The notes beneath the pieces were generated by a model. It was not told where the DNA came from. It did no database searches and worked only from the letters and a program-made list of their open reading frames with translations. The position numbers were made by a program, and so were the translations under genes. A DNA stretch of 32,923 nucleotides from CAMFKD01 sp964436955 (lineage in GTDB: Bacteria; Chlamydiota; Chlamydiia; Chlamydiales; JAJFMA01): NCBI GenBank assembly GCA_964436955.1, contig CAYTFC010000025.1, positions 1 to 32,923 of the forward strand. Reading direction: 5' to 3'. Shown here piece after piece: positions 31,575-32,923 of this stretch. Each line of letters begins with the position of its first letter. Position 1 is the first letter of the stretch.

Positions 31575-32324
31575 ATGTCAATTTGGGCAATTGCAGACCT
31601 CCACCTTTCGTTCGGAGTTCCAGGAAAGGAAATGGATGTTTTTGGAGAACGTTGGGTAAACCATACTCAGCGCGTTGAGCAGCATTGGCGAGCTAAGGTT
31701 AAACCAGACGATTTAGTGCTGCTGGCAGGAGATATTTCCTGGGCAAAGAAAATCGAGGATGCGGCTCCTGACCTAGAGTGGATTCACAATCTTCCTGGCA
31801 CCAAAGTGATGATACGCGGAAACCACGACTATTGGTGGGAGTCGCTGAAAAAGATTCGCGCTCTAATGCCCCCAAGCATTCATGTCGTTCAAAACAACGC
31901 ATTTAATTGGAACGATGTAAGCGTCGCTGGCTGTCGCATGTGGGATACAAATGAGTTTAATTATGATCCCTACGTCGCCTTCGTCAAAACAAATGTCACC
32001 ACCAAACCCTTCACAGACAATGACCATGTAGAGGAAGCTGAAAAAATTTTTGAGCGAGATCTCTTAAGATTAGAGATGAGTTTAAAATGCCTCGATCAAA
32101 AGGCCCGGATTAAAATCGCGATGATTCACTACCCTCCCATTGGACCCGATTTAAAGCCTTCGCGCGTATCGACGCTTCTTTCCAAATACAACGTTAATGT
32201 CTGTGTTTTCGGACACATTCATAATGTAAAGTTGGGAAGCCTGCCCATGGGAACGGCCGACGGAGTTACCTATTATCTTACAGCTTGCGATTATATTAAT
32301 TGTGATCCACTTTTAGTTAACTAA
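31575..32324 (+). CDS. Metallophosphoesterase (calcineurin-like)
   Basis: 249 aa cytoplasmic protein with the complete metallophosphoesterase motif set: ADLHLS near residue 7, GDISWAKK near 50, GNHDYWW near 78, HYPPIGP near 188 and FGHIHNV near 212. These supply the Asp, His and Asn ligands of a two-metal centre. The substrate is unknown; family members hydrolyse phosphomonoesters or phosphodiesters, including cyclic nucleotides. AAGGA lies 6 nt before the ATG. It follows glgC by 9 bp, so it is likely cotranscribed; a role in glycogen metabolism is not implied by the sequence. Confidence 0.88.
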   Translation: MSIWAIADLHLSFGVPGKEMDVFGERWVNHTQRVEQHWRAKVKPDDLVLLAGDISWAKKIEDAAPDLEWIHNLPGTKVMIRGNHDYWWESLKKIRALMPPSIHVVQNNAFNWNDVSVAGCRMWDTNEFNYDPYVAFVKTNVTTKPFTDNDHVEEAEKIFERDLLRLEMSLKCLDQKARIKIAMIHYPPIGPDLKPSRVSTLLSKYNVNVCVFGHIHNVKLGSLPMGTADGVTYYLTACDYINCDPLLVN

Positions 32325-32379
32325 AATTGCTGATCTATATTAGAATCAACCTATTTTTGTTTACATTTTTGATATAGAT

Positions 32380-32841
32380 ATGTTATCAAATATATCAAAC
32401 AAAGTAACAAATGGATATTGTAAAATCATGAACGCAATTGATATAGAACATATAACTACAATGGGGTCAATTAACAGAGCTATCCAAAGGACTGGAAAAT
32501 ATGCAGACTTTTTGGAATGTGTGGTTGCTTCAATAGTTGGTGTGACCTGCTTTACTATCTTCCATCCTCTAGTTCACCAGATATCTTTACTCGCAATAGA
32601 ACTAATTGGAAAGAATCTAATTTCTTCTACTACCTTTACAGACTGGACAGCTACCTACTTAAGTACAATAGTCATATCAAGCACATTGATCGCGGTATCA
32701 CAAGCAGTGTTCGTGGTAAAGTATTGCGTCAGGAAATTTTCCCTTGAAGTGGCAAGAAGTGCTCGCGTTGAAATTGAAACGGCTCTAATTAACGAGTTAC
32801 AGAACCCTGCTAATCAAACTACAATGCTTTTAATGATGTAG
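32380..32841 (+). CDS. Small hypothetical membrane protein
   Basis: 153 aa from ATG 32380, or 137 aa from ATG 32428 (MNAIDIEHI); neither start has a clear Shine-Dalgarno. Two hydrophobic stretches (about residues 45-80, VVASIVGVTCFTIFHPLVHQ and onward; and 103-128, STIVISSTLIAVSQAVFVVK) are joined by a short polar loop. A paired hydrophobic layout is seen in chlamydial inclusion-membrane (Inc) proteins, so that is one possibility, but the evidence is only the hydropathy pattern. Base composition looks more AT-rich than glgC. A copy of the 36-bp border repeat lies 29 bp downstream. Confidence 0.6.
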   Translation: MLSNISNKVTNGYCKIMNAIDIEHITTMGSINRAIQRTGKYADFLECVVASIVGVTCFTIFHPLVHQISLLAIELIGKNLISSTTFTDWTATYLSTIVISSTLIAVSQAVFVVKYCVRKFSLEVARSARVEIETALINELQNPANQTTMLLMM

Positions 32842-32870
32842 TAACACGGAGGAGCGACAGCTCTGCCTCT

Positions 32871-32906
32871 TAGACCCTGATTGCTACCCAATGCTGTCAA
32901 CTTAAA
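32871..32906 (+). repeat. Border repeat, 36-bp copy at the window end
   Basis: Identical over 36 bp to 15090-15125 and in the same orientation; the flanking bases differ on both sides, which defines the repeat's limits. It may be the end of a mobile element that continues beyond the window, or a solitary end. Confidence 0.85.
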
Positions 32907-32923
32907 GAAAATAGTTGTCTTGT

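Overview
The window most likely comes from a member of the Chlamydiota outside the Chlamydiaceae (an amoeba-associated or environmental chlamydia). This is inferred from gene content and order. A DUF47/PiT phosphate pair lies near Opp/Dpp ABC genes, matching my memory of CT689-CT692 in C. trachomatis. A family-3 solute-binding protein sits beside glgC and a metallophosphoesterase, matching my memory of CT486-CT489. Glycogen genes (glgP, glgC), an ankyrin-repeat protein and a DUF115/MORN protein also fit. No rRNA, tRNA or CRISPR array was seen.

Layout. (a) 1-3702 is the 3' end of an Rhs locus: an Rhs core with C-terminal toxin 1 and an overlapping candidate immunity gene, then a second, decayed Rhs core (in-frame stops at 1676 and 2477) ending in a different toxin tip with its own overlapping candidate immunity gene. 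(b) 3703-4015 holds an imperfect palindrome. (c) 4016-9338 is a divergent pair: an ankyrin-repeat protein (-) and a DUF115 + MORN protein (+). (d) 9339-9610 is a long palindromic repeat between convergent genes. (e) 9611-11576 is oppD-oppF (-). (f) 11577-17573 is an accessory island on the + strand: a low-complexity RGS/N-rich protein, then two tandem paralogs of about 720 aa of unknown function, with a shared 22-36 bp repeat bordering them in opposite orientations. (g) 17574-25117 (-) is oppA-oppB-oppC, then DUF47-pit. The second island gene overlaps the 3' end of pit tail to tail. (h) 25202-26070 (-) is a TauE/SafE-like membrane protein with an overlapping 59-aa membrane protein upstream. 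(i) 26168-28738 is glgP, followed by another palindromic repeat and a doubtful small Cys/His-rich ORF. (j) 29273-32324 is a solute-binding protein (-) divergent from glgC and a metallophosphoesterase (+). (k) 32380-32923 is a small membrane protein followed by another copy of the island border repeat.

How the genes work together. OppABCDF form one predicted peptide importer whose ATPases are separated from the permeases by the island. DUF47 and PiT form a phosphate uptake unit. GlgC (ADP-glucose synthesis) and GlgP (glycogen breakdown) frame glycogen turnover. The Rhs region looks like a toxin-tip store in which a roughly 0.5 kb direct repeat could let tips be exchanged.

The most novel material is the repeat-bordered pair of unknown paralogs (12841-17585), the family of palindromic elements at gene ends, and a recurring start geometry (a -10-like hexamer exactly 6 nt before ATG without a clear Shine-Dalgarno) that suggests leaderless transcripts.
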